This document shows positions 1 through 9,588 of a stretch of 64,000 nt of DNA, piece after piece (the first letter of the stretch is position 1; each line of letters starts with the position of its first letter). This DNA comes from an uncultured Methanobrevibacter sp. (GTDB lineage: Archaea; Methanobacteriota; Methanobacteria; Methanobacteriales; Methanobacteriaceae). The position numbers and the translations under genes were made by a program. Below the pieces are notes generated by a model. It saw only the letters and a list, made by a program, of their open reading frames with translations, was not told the DNA's origin and did no database searches. The DNA is taken from assembly GCF_902774605.1 (NCBI RefSeq), contig NZ_CACYJE010000003.1, positions 1-64,000 of the forward strand, given 5' to 3'.

Positions 1-237
1 GTATTTTACTCTGTTTAAGTCACCGTTTAAAATCATTTTAACTTCATCAGGTCCTGCTGCGTCTCCTTCAACGGTTACTTTGAAGAAGTCGGTTAATGGG
101 AATCTTGAGTTTCCGATTGGGACTTGATATTTTGCGAAATCAGCTTCAGTCCAGGAGTAAATTTCATCTGGAATTAATTCATCGAATTCTAAAGCGATTG
201 AAGAAGTTTTGATTTGATCAAATGTAATTGTTTTCAA
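1..237 (-). CDS. fwdC: Formylmethanofuran dehydrogenase subunit C, N-terminal part (cut by window start)
   Basis: Last visible gene of the fwd operon; only the first 79 codons lie in the window and the frame stays open to base 1. The protein begins [20 protein letters not shown] and continues into text typical of the FwdC/FmdC beta-helix subunit, which scaffolds FwdA and FwdB. The start is a TTG at 237-235, supported by a GGGGTG ribosome-binding site a few bases upstream and by the lack of any nearby ATG. It lies 11 bases after the fwdA stop, so it is co-transcribed. The assignment rests on the N-terminal text and on operon context. Confidence 0.85.
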   Translation of the reverse strand, partial: MKTITFDQIKTSSIALEFDELIPDEIYSWTEADFAKYQVPIGNSRFPLTDFFKVTVEGDAAGPDEVKMILNGDLNRVKY

Positions 238-248
238 ATTAAACACCC

Positions 249-1961
249 CTATTTACCTTCAACGTCTATTCTAATTGGGTTGGATACGTAGTGGTCGTGT
301 ACTGGGTAGTTTTCCCATTTGACAGAGTAGTATTGGGTGAAGAACGGCATGATGTTGTCGATGACTTTTTGCTCGTTTTGTTCCCATCCTTTTACGTTAA
401 CCCAAATGTTTTGACTTTCTTTAACTTTAACAATTTCTTTGTCTTTTACTAAGATTTGACCATCTTTAATAGTGTAGTCAGCTACGTTGAAACCTTTTTC
501 GATTTCGTCAGCTTGTCTGGATGGATCAATTTCATTAGGATTTATGTCATATACTGCAATGTCTGCTCTGTAACCAGGGGTAAGTGCACCTCTGTCAGTG
601 AATCCGTAGATTTTAGCAGGAGCTGCTCTTGTAATAGTTGCAATATCGTAGAAATCGTATTCCCTTTCAAGAGTTGGGAGAAGAGTTCTTTTGTGTACCC
701 ATTTGTGAACTTCATTGTCACACATGTCTTGCCTTTTCTCATTACTCATTAACCAAGAGATGATTCTTGGGTATCTGGTGAAAGGACCTGCGTTAGGGTG
801 GTCAGTTGTTAAACATACTCTCCATGGATCTTCGATTAACAAGAATAATTCAAGACCGATAGCCCATTGTAATGTGCTAACTGGACTTTTCTTGGAGTAG
901 ATACATGGGATGATACCTGCTGCAGTTTCACATTCAATATCCTTGTTGGTCCATTTGAGACCGGATAATTTGAATAAGTCGTATTCCATAGGAGCGTCTG
1001 CAGTCATTGTGGTGGTTTCATCGAAAGTAACCTGACCGATATCACAAGTTAAGTTGTCAGCTTTGTTGAAGTGTTTAGCGACTTCTTCAGCACCGGATGT
1101 TACGTCTTTCCAACTGTTACCTAAGTAAGAGTGGAATTGTAAGTGAGTTAAGTGCATGACTTGGTCCCTAACTTCAGCTGCGCCTTTACCTTTCTTGATT
1201 CCTTTAACAGCATCCATTGTTTCAATGGTAGTTGGTACGTTACCAGGGTGTCCTAAGTCGTTAGGGTGAATGTGGATAGAGTGAGGTAAGTTTAACATTT
1301 CGTTAGCTTTTGCGAGTGCAACGATAACTTCTTTGGAAGTTACATCAAAGTATGGTGCTTTGTCGTTTACACCGTGCACGTTCATACCCCATCCCCATGC
1401 TTCACTTCCACATGGGTTTACGATTTTAATACCGTAACCTTTGGATATTTTTAACCAAGCAGATACGAATGCTGCGATGTCTTCAATGTTATTATCTTTT
1501 GCGTATTCCATTACAAACCAATTGTTACCGAATAATGGTAAAGCTGGGATGTCTATTTGTGGAATGGTTGCGATTTCTTCGTGAGTGTGTTTTGCTTCAA
1601 GAGGAGGCATAGCTGCTTCTACAACAGTACCGTAACCTAATCTTGAATATCTGTAACCGGTTGCAGGACAACTTGGGATGGAGAAACCAGATTCTGATCT
1701 TAATACTTTTGTTTTTTGAGTAACACCTCTTCTGGAATCTTCAGGCCTGTATAATCTTCCTACTACTAATTTAGGACCTGCAACGTGTGCGTGAGGGTCA
1801 ACACCTGCTGGCATGACTATTTTATCGGTAACGTCTAAGACTTCAGCATCTGCAGAAACACTGTCTACAATAATACCGTCTTTGAACATGACGTCCATCT
1901 TTTCCCCGTTAACTTCATTAGCTGGGTCGTAGACTATACCATTTTTAAGAATATATTCCAT
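249..1961 (-). CDS. fwdA: Formylmethanofuran dehydrogenase subunit A
   Basis: Amidohydrolase-like subunit that, in the known enzyme, condenses formate with methanofuran in the first step of CO2 reduction to methane. The text shows the metal-binding DPHAHV near residue 56, a [11 protein letters not shown] stretch whose Lys fits the carbamylated metal ligand, [11 protein letters not shown], and TTDHPNAGP near the C-terminus, all typical of FwdA. The 570-residue length is normal. I chose the ATG at 1961 (MEYILKNG) because a GGTGAT site sits three bases upstream; the frame extends further only into fwdB. It lies between fwdB and fwdC in one operon. Confidence 0.96.
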   Translation of the reverse strand: MEYILKNGIVYDPANEVNGEKMDVMFKDGIIVDSVSADAEVLDVTDKIVMPAGVDPHAHVAGPKLVVGRLYRPEDSRRGVTQKTKVLRSESGFSIPSCPATGYRYSRLGYGTVVEAAMPPLEAKHTHEEIATIPQIDIPALPLFGNNWFVMEYAKDNNIEDIAAFVSAWLKISKGYGIKIVNPCGSEAWGWGMNVHGVNDKAPYFDVTSKEVIVALAKANEMLNLPHSIHIHPNDLGHPGNVPTTIETMDAVKGIKKGKGAAEVRDQVMHLTHLQFHSYLGNSWKDVTSGAEEVAKHFNKADNLTCDIGQVTFDETTTMTADAPMEYDLFKLSGLKWTNKDIECETAAGIIPCIYSKKSPVSTLQWAIGLELFLLIEDPWRVCLTTDHPNAGPFTRYPRIISWLMSNEKRQDMCDNEVHKWVHKRTLLPTLEREYDFYDIATITRAAPAKIYGFTDRGALTPGYRADIAVYDINPNEIDPSRQADEIEKGFNVADYTIKDGQILVKDKEIVKVKESQNIWVNVKGWEQNEQKVIDNIMPFFTQYYSVKWENYPVHDHYVSNPIRIDVEGK

Positions 1962-1971
1962 TATATCACCT

Positions 1972-3354
1972 TTATAGTGCGTTTGGATTTGGCACATATT
2001 TTGGAGCTACGTTTGGCTCTTCTCTGAGTTTCATTACTCTTTCTTTCAATTCACGGACAATCCATTCGTCGTCACGACAGGTTTCTGGTTTGTCGATTGC
2101 TTTTTTCATGTAGATAGGCACACCATCCATACGATAACTGGTACCGGCACATTCTACAGCGATGAATGAACCTGGAAGTACTACGTCAGCGAGTTCGGTT
2201 GATGGACCCCAGTGAATATCGATTTGAATAACTGGAATGTTAGCTAAGTGTTGGTTTGCTCCGTTAGGGAAGTGAGCACCTGGGTCAGCTGCAATAACCA
2301 TGAAACAGTCTGGTTCTTTCCTTACTAATAAATCGATAGTGTTGGTTTCACCCATCATGTATCTTGGGTAACCTCTAGCATAGTCTACACCGAAAGCGAA
2401 TCCACATTCGAATGCCATGAAAATGTTGAATCCGTTTACGTTAAAGTGACCTCTCATTGGAGTAAGACCCCATTTACTGTATTTGTTTAGGTCTTGTACC
2501 ATTTTAATAGCAATGTCAATGTTTCTTTGTTTTGATAATGTGTGGGTTAAACCTAAACCGAAGAAGAGAACACCGAATTCAGCTTTCTTCATTTCTTCTG
2601 CTAATTCGTAAATGTCTTCTTTAGGAATACCGGAAATTACGTCTTGGTATAATTCTTTTCCTCTGAGAACAGCTCTGATAGCGTTGTAGAAACCGTAGTC
2701 TCCGTTTTGTTCAAATCCAATCCATTTGTCGGAACATTTTGCGGTATCGGAGAATTTTGGATCCATGGTAACAACTGTTCTGTCGAATCTTCCTCTTTGT
2801 CTGAAGTATCCACGGCAGAACACAGCGTATCTTGCCATGTGTCTTGGGTGAGAGTTCATAGCGTTACTTCCAGAGTAAACAATCATGTCTGCTCTGTTTT
2901 GAACTTCTCCTAAGGTTTGGATAGGGTAACCTGCGTTTTGCACAGCTTGGAGAGAAGGTCCGTGACAGATGGTAGCTTGGTTGTCTAATACTGCACCGAT
3001 GTATTCACCTAATGCTACTCCTTCTTTCATACATTCAGTAGAGGTTTCGGACCATCCGTAGAATACTGGTCTGATGGAATTAGCAATGTATTCTGCAGCT
3101 TTGTCTAAAGCGGTATCCCAGTCTACTTCTTTGAGTTCTCCGTTTTCATCCCTAATCATTGGAACAAGTAACCTTTGGTCCATATCTTCCATAATTTTAC
3201 TTGCCCCTAATCTGCATGCGTGTCTAACTGCAACTACGTGATTGTCTTTTACCAAGTAGTCTAAGTCGTCACAGTTACAACCACAGAATGCACAGGTACA
3301 GTTTTCAACAATGTAATCATAATCAGTTACAGGTGGTTCATAAGTCATGGTCAA
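1972..3354 (-). CDS. fwdB: Formylmethanofuran dehydrogenase subunit B (Mo/W pterin catalytic subunit)
   Basis: Catalytic subunit that reduces CO2 to formate at a bis-pyranopterin Mo or W centre with one [4Fe-4S] cluster. The N-terminus has the cluster ligands in [13 protein letters not shown] (residues 19-31) and a later Cys in HACRLG. The metal-ligand position is Cys130 in [13 protein letters not shown], so this is a Cys form and not a selenocysteine form. The sequence cannot tell Mo from W use. A GGAGG motif is best spaced for a TTG start at 3354; ATG at 3348 is the alternative. It overlaps the end of fwdD by 17 bases, which implies translational coupling. Confidence 0.95.
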   Translation of the reverse strand: MTMTYEPPVTDYDYIVENCTCAFCGCNCDDLDYLVKDNHVVAVRHACRLGASKIMEDMDQRLLVPMIRDENGELKEVDWDTALDKAAEYIANSIRPVFYGWSETSTECMKEGVALGEYIGAVLDNQATICHGPSLQAVQNAGYPIQTLGEVQNRADMIVYSGSNAMNSHPRHMARYAVFCRGYFRQRGRFDRTVVTMDPKFSDTAKCSDKWIGFEQNGDYGFYNAIRAVLRGKELYQDVISGIPKEDIYELAEEMKKAEFGVLFFGLGLTHTLSKQRNIDIAIKMVQDLNKYSKWGLTPMRGHFNVNGFNIFMAFECGFAFGVDYARGYPRYMMGETNTIDLLVRKEPDCFMVIAADPGAHFPNGANQHLANIPVIQIDIHWGPSTELADVVLPGSFIAVECAGTSYRMDGVPIYMKKAIDKPETCRDDEWIVRELKERVMKLREEPNVAPKYVPNPNAL

Positions 3355-3907
3355 TCAACTCCTCCCATTTACGTCCGTGATAAACAGGTAATTCACCTAA
3401 AGATTCCATGTTTTCTACAACATCGTCATCTTCTTCATCAACGTATTTTTTGTATACCCATCTCATTAAGTCAGCCATGAGTAATACTTTTCTGTCGGTT
3501 TTTTCGACAGTACATCTGATTCCTTTGTAGGTTGGGTCAGAACAGCAGTAAGTGTCGTGACTTACGATAGTGTTAGCCCATGGTCCTTTACAAATGAATA
3601 CAGTTCCTTCGTGAGGTGCATCTCTTGATACTGCACAGTTTACTACAACTTCACCGAAGTCGGTTTTTACAAGTACGGTATCCCAGTTGTTTACACCTAA
3701 TTTTGCCATATCTCTAGGATCCATGTAGCAAGTACCGGAAGCGTTTTTGTATTCTTCTTTTAAAGTGGATCCTCTTTTTTTACAAGCACCTTGGTAGATG
3801 TCAGAACCTGTGTTTAACATACATTTGAGTACGTCAGTTGTTCCTTCACCAGTAATCTTTACATCAGGTACTACAGGTTTTTCTAAATAAGTATTAGCGT
3901 AATGCAT
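3338..3907 (-). CDS. fwdD: Formylmethanofuran dehydrogenase subunit D
   Basis: Molybdopterin-dinucleotide-binding subunit that completes the fold of FwdB. The core (about residues 15-130) has the [19 protein letters not shown] text typical of MGD-binding beta barrels. At 189 residues it is longer than the roughly 130 residues I expect for the family; the extra part is a C-terminal tail of about 55 residues with an acidic run (DEEDDD). GGGGGATT lies upstream of the ATG. It sits between fwdG and fwdB and overlaps fwdB. Confidence 0.93.
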   Translation of the reverse strand: MHYANTYLEKPVVPDVKITGEGTTDVLKCMLNTGSDIYQGACKKRGSTLKEEYKNASGTCYMDPRDMAKLGVNNWDTVLVKTDFGEVVVNCAVSRDAPHEGTVFICKGPWANTIVSHDTYCCSDPTYKGIRCTVEKTDRKVLLMADLMRWVYKKYVDEEDDDVVENMESLGELPVYHGRKWEELIDHDL

Positions 3908-3919
3908 ATAATAATCCCC

Positions 3920-4150
3920 CTATTCTAACCATATAGCATTTACTGGACAAAACATTTGACATGTTCCGCATTCTTCACATTTTTCTGGACTGAAGAGTTT
4001 GATGAATCCGTTTTCAACCATCATGATGACTTCTTCAGTCTTTGCACCGTTACCACCAGCGTTTTCTGGACTGATAGCAGCATTTACAGGACAAGCGATT
4101 ACACAAATCCCGCATCCTAAACAATTATCTTGATTTACTTTAAGTTCCAT
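3920..4150 (-). CDS. fwdG: Formylmethanofuran dehydrogenase subunit G (8Fe ferredoxin)
   Basis: Small two-cluster ferredoxin subunit of about 76 residues that passes electrons to the FwdB active site. It has CLGCGICVIACP near the N-terminus and CEECGTCQMFCP near the C-terminus, separated by about 30 residues. I prefer ATG 4150 over the adjacent ATG at 4153 because GGTGAT then has a workable spacing. The gene follows the fwdF stop by 8 bases, and that stop lies within the ribosome-binding region. Confidence 0.93.
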   Translation of the reverse strand: MELKVNQDNCLGCGICVIACPVNAAISPENAGGNGAKTEEVIMMVENGFIKLFSPEKCEECGTCQMFCPVNAIWLE

Positions 4151-4158
4151 CATATCAC

Positions 4159-5256
4159 CTAGTCTTTAATAGCGTCTAAAGCTTCTTTCCAAGTAGTTGA
4201 GCTGATAGGTGTGTGGTCAATTTCAGTTCTTTTTACAGTAATTGCACCGTTAGGACATGCGTTAGCACATGCTTTACATTTTACACAGTAGTCGTTGTTT
4301 GCAATTACGTGTTCCATTCTTGAACCAGGACCTGAGGATACAGGGAATGCTAATGCGTTACATCCACAAATATCTACACAAGCTCCACAAGCTTGACATT
4401 TATCGTCGTCGATTTCAATAGAACCTTCGAATGGTTTTTTGTGTTTTGCTGCGTCAGTTGGACATACGCCTTCACACCATCCACAGAATACACATAATTC
4501 TGAGTCGATGACGGAGTTTCCTTTAACGACAGCTTTTGAAGGATCTAAGTCGTATTCACCATAGTTACATGCTCTACAAATCGCTTTGATAGCGTTGGTA
4601 GGACAGGATTTTTTACATACCAGACAGTATACACATGCATCCTTGTCGATAACGATGGATTCTTTTCCGGTTTCTTTGTCTACGACGATTGCTTCTGCAG
4701 GACATAATTCTTCACATACTCCACAGTAGATACATTCATCTTCATCGACGTCGATTTCACCAGTTACTAAGTCAGCACGGTTTGGTAAAATTCTTTCGAT
4801 AACGATTGCATCACGAGGACATGCGATTTCACATCTTTTACAGTAAATACATTCATCATCATCAATTTCTGAGAAAGCGTTGTAATGAGGATATGCGTCG
4901 ATTTCTTTGATCGGTGTTCCGTCAATGGTTAATACTAATGCATCAACTGGACATAATCCGGAGCACATACCACATAATACACATTTACTTTCGTCAATGC
5001 TTATTCTTTGAACATCAAAGTCTTCTTTGAAGTTTTGAGCGATCTTTTCGTGACCACTGAAGTATACGTCGTTTGAGATTCTGTGACGTGCGTCCACAGC
5101 AATTGCGTTTAAGGTAATTGCTTCTACAGGACAGGTTGATTCACAAATCCCACAACCTAAACATACGTGGTCGTTGAAAGACAAGTTTCTGACTTCTTCA
5201 GCAGCTCTTGTGATGTCAAAGTTGTTGTCTTGAACCTCTTTTAAATTTCTAATCAT
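4159..5256 (-). CDS. fwdF: Polyferredoxin FwdF with eight [4Fe-4S] motifs
   Basis: Electron-wire subunit of the formylmethanofuran dehydrogenase complex, which links the Fwd cores with heterodisulfide reductase and hydrogenase. I count eight CX2CX2CX3C-type motifs across 365 residues, for example CLGCGICESTCP, CVLCGMCSGLCP, CIYCKRCEIACP and CVKCKACANACP, as expected for FwdF. The start is ATG 5256, seven bases after GGAG; the upstream TTG is too close to that site. It overlaps the end of the upstream HTH-ferredoxin gene by 8 bases, which suggests coupled translation. Confidence 0.95.
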   Translation of the reverse strand: MIRNLKEVQDNNFDITRAAEEVRNLSFNDHVCLGCGICESTCPVEAITLNAIAVDARHRISNDVYFSGHEKIAQNFKEDFDVQRISIDESKCVLCGMCSGLCPVDALVLTIDGTPIKEIDAYPHYNAFSEIDDDECIYCKRCEIACPRDAIVIERILPNRADLVTGEIDVDEDECIYCGVCEELCPAEAIVVDKETGKESIVIDKDACVYCLVCKKSCPTNAIKAICRACNYGEYDLDPSKAVVKGNSVIDSELCVFCGWCEGVCPTDAAKHKKPFEGSIEIDDDKCQACGACVDICGCNALAFPVSSGPGSRMEHVIANNDYCVKCKACANACPNGAITVKRTEIDHTPISSTTWKEALDAIKD

Positions 5257-5707
5257 ATTCAATCTCCAAAATTTTTATAGAATTAGTTGGGCAATCCTCG
5301 CTACATAGCTGGCAACCGCAACATTGTATGGAGTCTGCATGCGCTTGCAATGATTCCAACTTAATGGCTTTCATCGTGCATGCATTTACACATAAGCCGC
5401 AACCAATACAGGAATCTTCTATAATTACTTCGAAATTTCTTTCTCTGCAAATATTCACAATTTTTCGACTCTGTTCTGGTTCGTCAAATATTGCCTCGGC
5501 CATTTTCAAGAAATCCTGGGGGCACAGTTCGATTATTGTTCTTGCAACGTCGATTGAGTTCCAAGAAAGGTTTCTGCCATTCAGGTAGTGTGAGATGGTA
5601 GACCTGTCGACTCCGAGCTCGTCAGCAATTGCTTGGTGACTTTTACCAGCATCCTTCAACTTGACCGCAGCCAAATATTTTAGACCAGATGCAATATGTT
5701 TTGGCAT
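5249..5707 (-). CDS. fwdH: HTH-ferredoxin fusion protein leading the fwd operon (FwdH-like)
   Basis: A 152-residue protein with two visible parts. Residues about 21-44 form a classic helix-turn-helix (SHQAIADELGVDRSTISHY). Residues 100-139 carry two [4Fe-4S] motifs, C100/C103/C106/C110 and C129/C132/C135/C139. ATG 5707 is chosen because GGTGG lies five bases upstream. Its place at the head of the operon matches the fwdH slot of other Methanobacteriales, where the product is described as a ferredoxin-like protein of unclear function. The HTH suggests, as inference, a DNA-binding sensor of iron-sulfur or redox state that could act on its own promoter. The symbol rests on position; the domains are seen directly. 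Confidence 0.75.
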   Translation of the reverse strand: MPKHIASGLKYLAAVKLKDAGKSHQAIADELGVDRSTISHYLNGRNLSWNSIDVARTIIELCPQDFLKMAEAIFDEPEQSRKIVNICRERNFEVIIEDSCIGCGLCVNACTMKAIKLESLQAHADSIQCCGCQLCSEDCPTNSIKILEIEYD

Positions 5708-5743
5708 TTGAACCACCATGTGTAATGATATTAAATATATTTA

Positions 5744-5753
5744 CTTATATAAA
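5744..5753 (-). promoter_or_regulatory. Putative TATA box of the fwd operon
   Basis: On the minus strand the bases read TTTATATAAG, a good archaeal TATA box. It lies 37-46 bases upstream of ATG 5707, so transcription would start near 5720. The half-site ATGTGTAA at 5718-5725 sits about there. No other strong TATA is closer. Confidence 0.55.
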
Positions 5754-5794
5754 TATAGTTGCCTACTAAAATCAAATAGAAAGTCTTATATATT

Positions 5795-5814
5795 AGTGTG
5801 GTAGAACTACACAT
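5795..5814. promoter_or_regulatory. Degenerate copy of the 19-bp palindrome near the fwd promoter
   Basis: Reads AGTGTGGTAGAACTACACAT. The right half CTACACAT is identical to that of the two perfect palindromes at 6043 and 6233; the left half is shifted and imperfect. It sits about 40 bases upstream of the fwd TATA box, a place suited to an activator or auxiliary operator. Binding is inferred from similarity only. Confidence 0.45.
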
Positions 5815-6025
5815 ATTGACTTGACAATACCAATCATCATGAGCCCAAATAAGATATTAAATAAGCATGAAAGCTTATCTGCTATGAAAATAAATATCAG
5901 TATGTTTTGTTAGAAATACGATGATTTAAATAGTAATCTTATGAAATAAATGAGAAAATTCAACGAAATTAGTAATAAAAAATTATCAAAAAAGTATTAC
6001 GAAATCAGGAAAAATTATAGAAAAT

Positions 6026-6043
6026 TTTTAGGTTAGCCTAAAA
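6026..6043. promoter_or_regulatory. DtxR/IdeR-like palindrome (metal-dependent repressor box)
   Basis: TTTTAGGTTAGCCTAAAA has perfect 7-base arms around TTAG. Its core TTAGGTTAGCCTAA (6028-6041) equals the first 14 bases of the classical 19-bp DtxR consensus. It abuts the palindrome at 6043-6061. DtxR-family regulators occur in methanogens, and the fwd operon encodes at least twelve [4Fe-4S] clusters, so iron control would make sense. It lies more than 200 bases from either annotated promoter, and no DtxR gene is in the window. Confidence 0.45.
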
Positions 6044-6061
6044 TGTGTAGTAACTACACAT
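6043..6061. promoter_or_regulatory. 19-bp perfect palindrome, copy 1
   Basis: ATGTGTAGTAACTACACAT: 8-base perfect arms around TAA. An identical copy lies exactly 190 bases further on. Its location between two divergent Mo/W operons suggests an operator for a shared regulator; candidates are the FwdH-like HTH protein or the ModE/LysR-like protein at 14507. The partner is inferred. Confidence 0.6.
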
Positions 6062-6232
6062 CAAATTTTGAAAAAACCATCAAAATTGAGAAAGGCCCAA
6101 AAAAGGGAATTATCATCAATTTTTCATGCATCATCAGGATTGTTGCAACTTCCAGGGATTCACCATAAATTCATCGATTTCCATATTTCCCAAGGGACGG
6201 AACATGTAAGAAAAACACTACATTCCATGAAA

Positions 6233-6251
6233 ATGTGTAGTAACTACACAT
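6233..6251. promoter_or_regulatory. 19-bp perfect palindrome, copy 2, upstream of mobB
   Basis: Identical to the 19 bases at 6043-6061. It lies about 10 bases before an AT-rich TATA-like stretch (GATATAATTAA, 6262-6272) and 58 bases before the mobB start, so a bound protein would touch the mobB-moaA promoter. Confidence 0.6.
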
Positions 6252-6308
6252 GCCTATTGAAAAGATATAATTAATACAAAAACATATAATATTACAAGGG
6301 GATTACAA

Positions 6309-7346
6309 ATGAAAATAGTATCAATAGTTGGCAAGAAAAATACAGGAAAGACTTCACTGACCGTGAAGGTCATTGAAGAGCTGACAAGAAGAGGCTACAA
6401 CGTCGCCTCAATAAAGCATTCCCACCACTCAATAGAAATGGACAAGGAAAACACAGACACCTGGAAGCACAAGCAGGCAGGTGCAAACCTCGTGGTGGGC
6501 GTTGGATCAACCACATTCTTCAATGCCCGAAGGGAACATGACCTCAACAGGATACTATACCTTCTAAAGCACTTCGACGACTTTGACTTCGTAATAATCG
6601 AAGGCTACAAGAGCTACAACTATCCCAAAATAATAACCTCCCCGAACGTGAAAGACCCGTACACAATAAAGGAAGTGGACTCATTCACTATAGATGAAAG
6701 GGGAGTGAGCGAACTGGCTGACATCATAGAGCAGAAGGGCCATGATATAGTCGACACATTGTTTGCAAACAACTGCGGATACAATGACGGGGAACTGATA
6801 GCCAAGGAAATCCGTAACGGAAACCTGACAGTTGAAGACCTGGACGATGTCAAAAGCTACCTTTCCATTGACGGCAAGGTGGTTGGGCTGAACAGATTTG
6901 TCAGCGACTATCTGAAGCAAAGCGTGACCGGTGTCATCAACACCCTCAACCTCAAGGATTTCGGCGTTGACGAAATAGGAAAGATAGAGCTTGTAATCCC
7001 GAATGAGAAATCCCCTAAAAAACAGACAGATGCCCAATGCAGCATTCTGATCAATGGTGAAAACCTTGAAATCAACCAATTCACAGGAAATATTGTTTCA
7101 AACTCCATAAGGGGAATGGTGAATGCAATCAAGACAGAGGACAATGTCAAAAAAATCGACATTGAAATAACAGGCATCGGCGATGACCTGGCCAGTGCGG
7201 GAATTTGGCTCAAAACCAATGACCATGACGTGGAACTGAATGATTTCACACAGGCGATTCTGAAAGAGACAATATTTGCAACAATAAATACATTAAAGAT
7301 TGACGATAAAATAACTGATATGAAGATACAGGTGAAAGGGGAATAG
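6309..7346 (+). CDS. mobB: MobB-type GTPase with a C-terminal triple-repeat domain
   Basis: Residues 1-160 match MobB, the P-loop adapter for attaching a guanine nucleotide to molybdopterin: [15 protein letters not shown] is the Walker A, and [26 protein letters not shown] follows. The rest (about 184-345) is not part of ordinary MobB, which is about 170 residues. It consists of three similar units of 48-60 residues (184-243, 244-297, 298-345) with the shared pattern N-x-F ... N-[AT]-[IL]-K. I do not recognise this domain. The stop is one base before moaA, so the two are one operon in the pathway feeding Fwd and Fdh. GGGG lies before the ATG. Confidence 0.85.
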   Translation: MKIVSIVGKKNTGKTSLTVKVIEELTRRGYNVASIKHSHHSIEMDKENTDTWKHKQAGANLVVGVGSTTFFNARREHDLNRILYLLKHFDDFDFVIIEGYKSYNYPKIITSPNVKDPYTIKEVDSFTIDERGVSELADIIEQKGHDIVDTLFANNCGYNDGELIAKEIRNGNLTVEDLDDVKSYLSIDGKVVGLNRFVSDYLKQSVTGVINTLNLKDFGVDEIGKIELVIPNEKSPKKQTDAQCSILINGENLEINQFTGNIVSNSIRGMVNAIKTEDNVKKIDIEITGIGDDLASAGIWLKTNDHDVELNDFTQAILKETIFATINTLKIDDKITDMKIQVKGE

Positions 7347-7347
7347 C

Positions 7348-8277
7348 ATGCTTGAAAACGTTGTTCATGACAAATACGAAAGACCGATTCTTTCACTGAG
7401 AATCACACTGACAAACAGATGTAACGTGAACTGCCTGTACTGTCATCATGATGGAATGGTGAAGTCAAAAGATGAGATGACAGCCGATGAGCTCCATACC
7501 ATCTGCAAGATAGCCAAAAAGATTGGCGTTCGAAAAATCAGACTGTCCGGCGGAGAGCCTTTGCTTAAAAAGGATATTGTTAAGATTGTTGAAAGGATTG
7601 CAAGCCTCGGCTTCAAGGACATTTCAATGACCACCAACGGAATACTGCTTGAAAAGTACGCTCAGGCTTTGAAGGATGCCGGTCTTGACCGTGTCAACGT
7701 CAGCCTGGACACCCTTGACCGTGAGACTTTTGAGTTCATCACCAAGAAGGATTATCTTGAAGACGCCAAAAAGGGAATTTTGAAGGCCGTTGAGGTTGGA
7801 CTCTACCCTGTCAAAATCAACATGGTCATCATGAAGGACATCAACCAGGATGAGATCGATGACATGTTCGAGTTCTGCAAGGAGAATGATATTGTGCTTC
7901 AGCTCATCGAGCTTATTGAAAGCGAGAACTGTGATGATGACAAGTTCAGTGCGGATTACCATTATAAGCTGGATGACATTGAAAAAGAGTTGGCTGATAT
8001 ATCTGATGATGTTCGTGAACGTGAGTTTATGCAGGGGCGTAAGAAATATTACATAGACGGTGGAGAAATCGAGGTAGTCAAGCCTGTTGACAACTCTACC
8101 TTTTGCGCAAATTGCTCCAGATTAAGGATCACACCTGACGGAAAAATCAAGCCATGCCTTCTCAGGAACGACAATCTTGTCGAGCTGATTTCACATGTGA
8201 GAAACGGTGCAAGTGAAGATGAGCTTGAAGAGATTTTCATCAATGGAATCAATAAGAGAGAGCCTTTCAACCAGTAG
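7348..8277 (+). CDS. moaA: GTP 3',8-cyclase, radical SAM (first step of molybdopterin synthesis)
   Basis: Rearranges GTP to 3',8-cyclo-GTP with S-adenosylmethionine chemistry. The radical-SAM cluster ligands are C25, C29 and C32 in [15 protein letters not shown], and the SGGEPLLKK segment follows. The second cluster motif is near the C-terminus ([19 protein letters not shown]). At 309 residues it is typical of archaeal MoaA. It overlaps the mobB ribosome-binding region and pairs functionally with moaC at 52139. Confidence 0.95.
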   Translation: MLENVVHDKYERPILSLRITLTNRCNVNCLYCHHDGMVKSKDEMTADELHTICKIAKKIGVRKIRLSGGEPLLKKDIVKIVERIASLGFKDISMTTNGILLEKYAQALKDAGLDRVNVSLDTLDRETFEFITKKDYLEDAKKGILKAVEVGLYPVKINMVIMKDINQDEIDDMFEFCKENDIVLQLIELIESENCDDDKFSADYHYKLDDIEKELADISDDVREREFMQGRKKYYIDGGEIEVVKPVDNSTFCANCSRLRITPDGKIKPCLLRNDNLVELISHVRNGASEDELEEIFINGINKREPFNQ

Positions 8278-8365
8278 GTTCACTTATTTTTTTAGAAAAG
8301 TTATATAACACTGTTATGTCGGTTTTGGTAAAAAAAAGAAAAATTGGAAATAAGGAAAATAATCC

Positions 8366-9571
8366 TTATAACCATTTAGCTTTGGATACGTGGTCGGTAA
8401 ATGGAAGTGGATCGTCACTGCCCATACCTGGGATGTATCCGTAGATTTCTCTTACTTTGTTGTTTACGGTACTCCATACTTTAGCTACAGGGATTTCACA
8501 TGGACATACTTCGGAACATTGACCACAGTTAGTACATGCGTCAACCATGTGCACCATACGTGTTAAGTGGAAGAATGGAGCAGCAGGAGTGTATCCACCA
8601 GGAACCCATTCAGGACCTTCAGCTTCAAGACAGCAGTCTTCACAGAAACATAATGGACATGCTTCACGACAACCGTAACATTTCATACATTTGGAGAATT
8701 CGTCTTCGTATTGGTAGAATACATCGATGATGTCTCCAGTAGTACCTGCATAATCGATTTCTTTTTTAGCTTGGGATTCTTTTAACATGAAGTTGTTAAC
8801 GTTTTCTCTGATTTTGATACCTTTTTCGATTGGTTCTTCGGTAGCAATTAAACCTGCGTCAATTACTTTACCTAAAACTTCAGCACCAGTTTCGGAGAAC
8901 ACTTCAACAAAAGTAGCTTTTCCTGCTAAAGGACCGATTACTCCCCAGTTACCTAAAGCTAAGTCAGCGTTGGAAGGGATTTTGAGATTACATCTTTGAC
9001 AGTTTTCTCTTCTACCCATACCTTGTTCTTCTAATTCATCGATTTTGAAAGCTTTTTCGCCGTCAGCGGTTTCCATGATGAGTTTACCTTTAGCGATTTC
9101 TTCTTTGATAACATCTTTAGGATCTAAATCGTATACATCTCTAATCATGTTCATGGTTGGAACAGGTGACATAGTTCCACCACAGTTTACACCGATCATA
9201 ATGACGTTTTCTTCGATGATTTTTCCTTTTTTCATTAATTCACGGATGGTCATTGCATCACATGGTTTACATGCAACAGCAAGCTTCATGTATCTTGCAC
9301 CATCTAAGTATTTGGATACAAATTTAGCAATGTTTAAAGTACCACAGTGAATGGAACCTGCAGTTTTAATTACATCAGCAGGGTCAGTAATGAGAGTTGG
9401 TACACCGTCGTAAATATCGTGACCTTGGGTTACACCAACAACACCATCAACAATACCTTCTTCTAATAAGTATTTCATGATGGTAGTTACTACTCCTCCG
9501 TACTCTCCTTTTTCTTTGATGTCATCAATAGCAGAGTATGCGTAGTACATATCGTTAATTTTTGCGCTCAT
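8366..9571 (-). CDS. fdhB: Formate dehydrogenase beta subunit (F420-reducing)
   Basis: Iron-sulfur flavoprotein that transfers electrons from FdhA to coenzyme F420. The 401 residues resemble the FrhB/FdhB family, with [16 protein letters not shown] near the N-terminus and [21 protein letters not shown] mid-protein. The C-terminus has two Cys-rich motifs ([16 protein letters not shown] and [12 protein letters not shown]). It lies 17 bases after fdhA and is the last gene of fdhCAB. A GGGAG site precedes the ATG. It converges on moaA. Confidence 0.95.
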   Translation of the reverse strand: MSAKINDMYYAYSAIDDIKEKGEYGGVVTTIMKYLLEEGIVDGVVGVTQGHDIYDGVPTLITDPADVIKTAGSIHCGTLNIAKFVSKYLDGARYMKLAVACKPCDAMTIRELMKKGKIIEENVIMIGVNCGGTMSPVPTMNMIRDVYDLDPKDVIKEEIAKGKLIMETADGEKAFKIDELEEQGMGRRENCQRCNLKIPSNADLALGNWGVIGPLAGKATFVEVFSETGAEVLGKVIDAGLIATEEPIEKGIKIRENVNNFMLKESQAKKEIDYAGTTGDIIDVFYQYEDEFSKCMKCYGCREACPLCFCEDCCLEAEGPEWVPGGYTPAAPFFHLTRMVHMVDACTNCGQCSEVCPCEIPVAKVWSTVNNKVREIYGYIPGMGSDDPLPFTDHVSKAKWL

Positions 9572-9588
9572 TTAAATCTACTCCCTAT

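Larger units (their letters stand above)
5720..6308. other. Intergenic region between the fwd and mobB-moaA operons
   Basis: A 589-base gene-free stretch between divergent operons. It holds the fwd TATA box, three copies of a palindromic site (one degenerate), a DtxR-like box, and a short inverted repeat ATAAGC/GCTTAT at about 5861-5878. The possible frames are short, lysine-rich and without convincing ribosome-binding sites. At this size it could also hide a small RNA, but I see no clear RNA fold. Confidence 0.6.

Noticed and set aside
5839-6035. Two short frames of 24 and 28 codons upstream of mobB
   Set aside because: No ribosome-binding sites, AT-driven composition, and the second ends in the DtxR-like box.
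6068-6274. 68-codon plus-strand frame in the fwd-mobB gap
   Set aside because: Starts with TTG without ribosome-binding site, product basic and low-complexity, and its end crosses a perfect palindrome of clear regulatory look.
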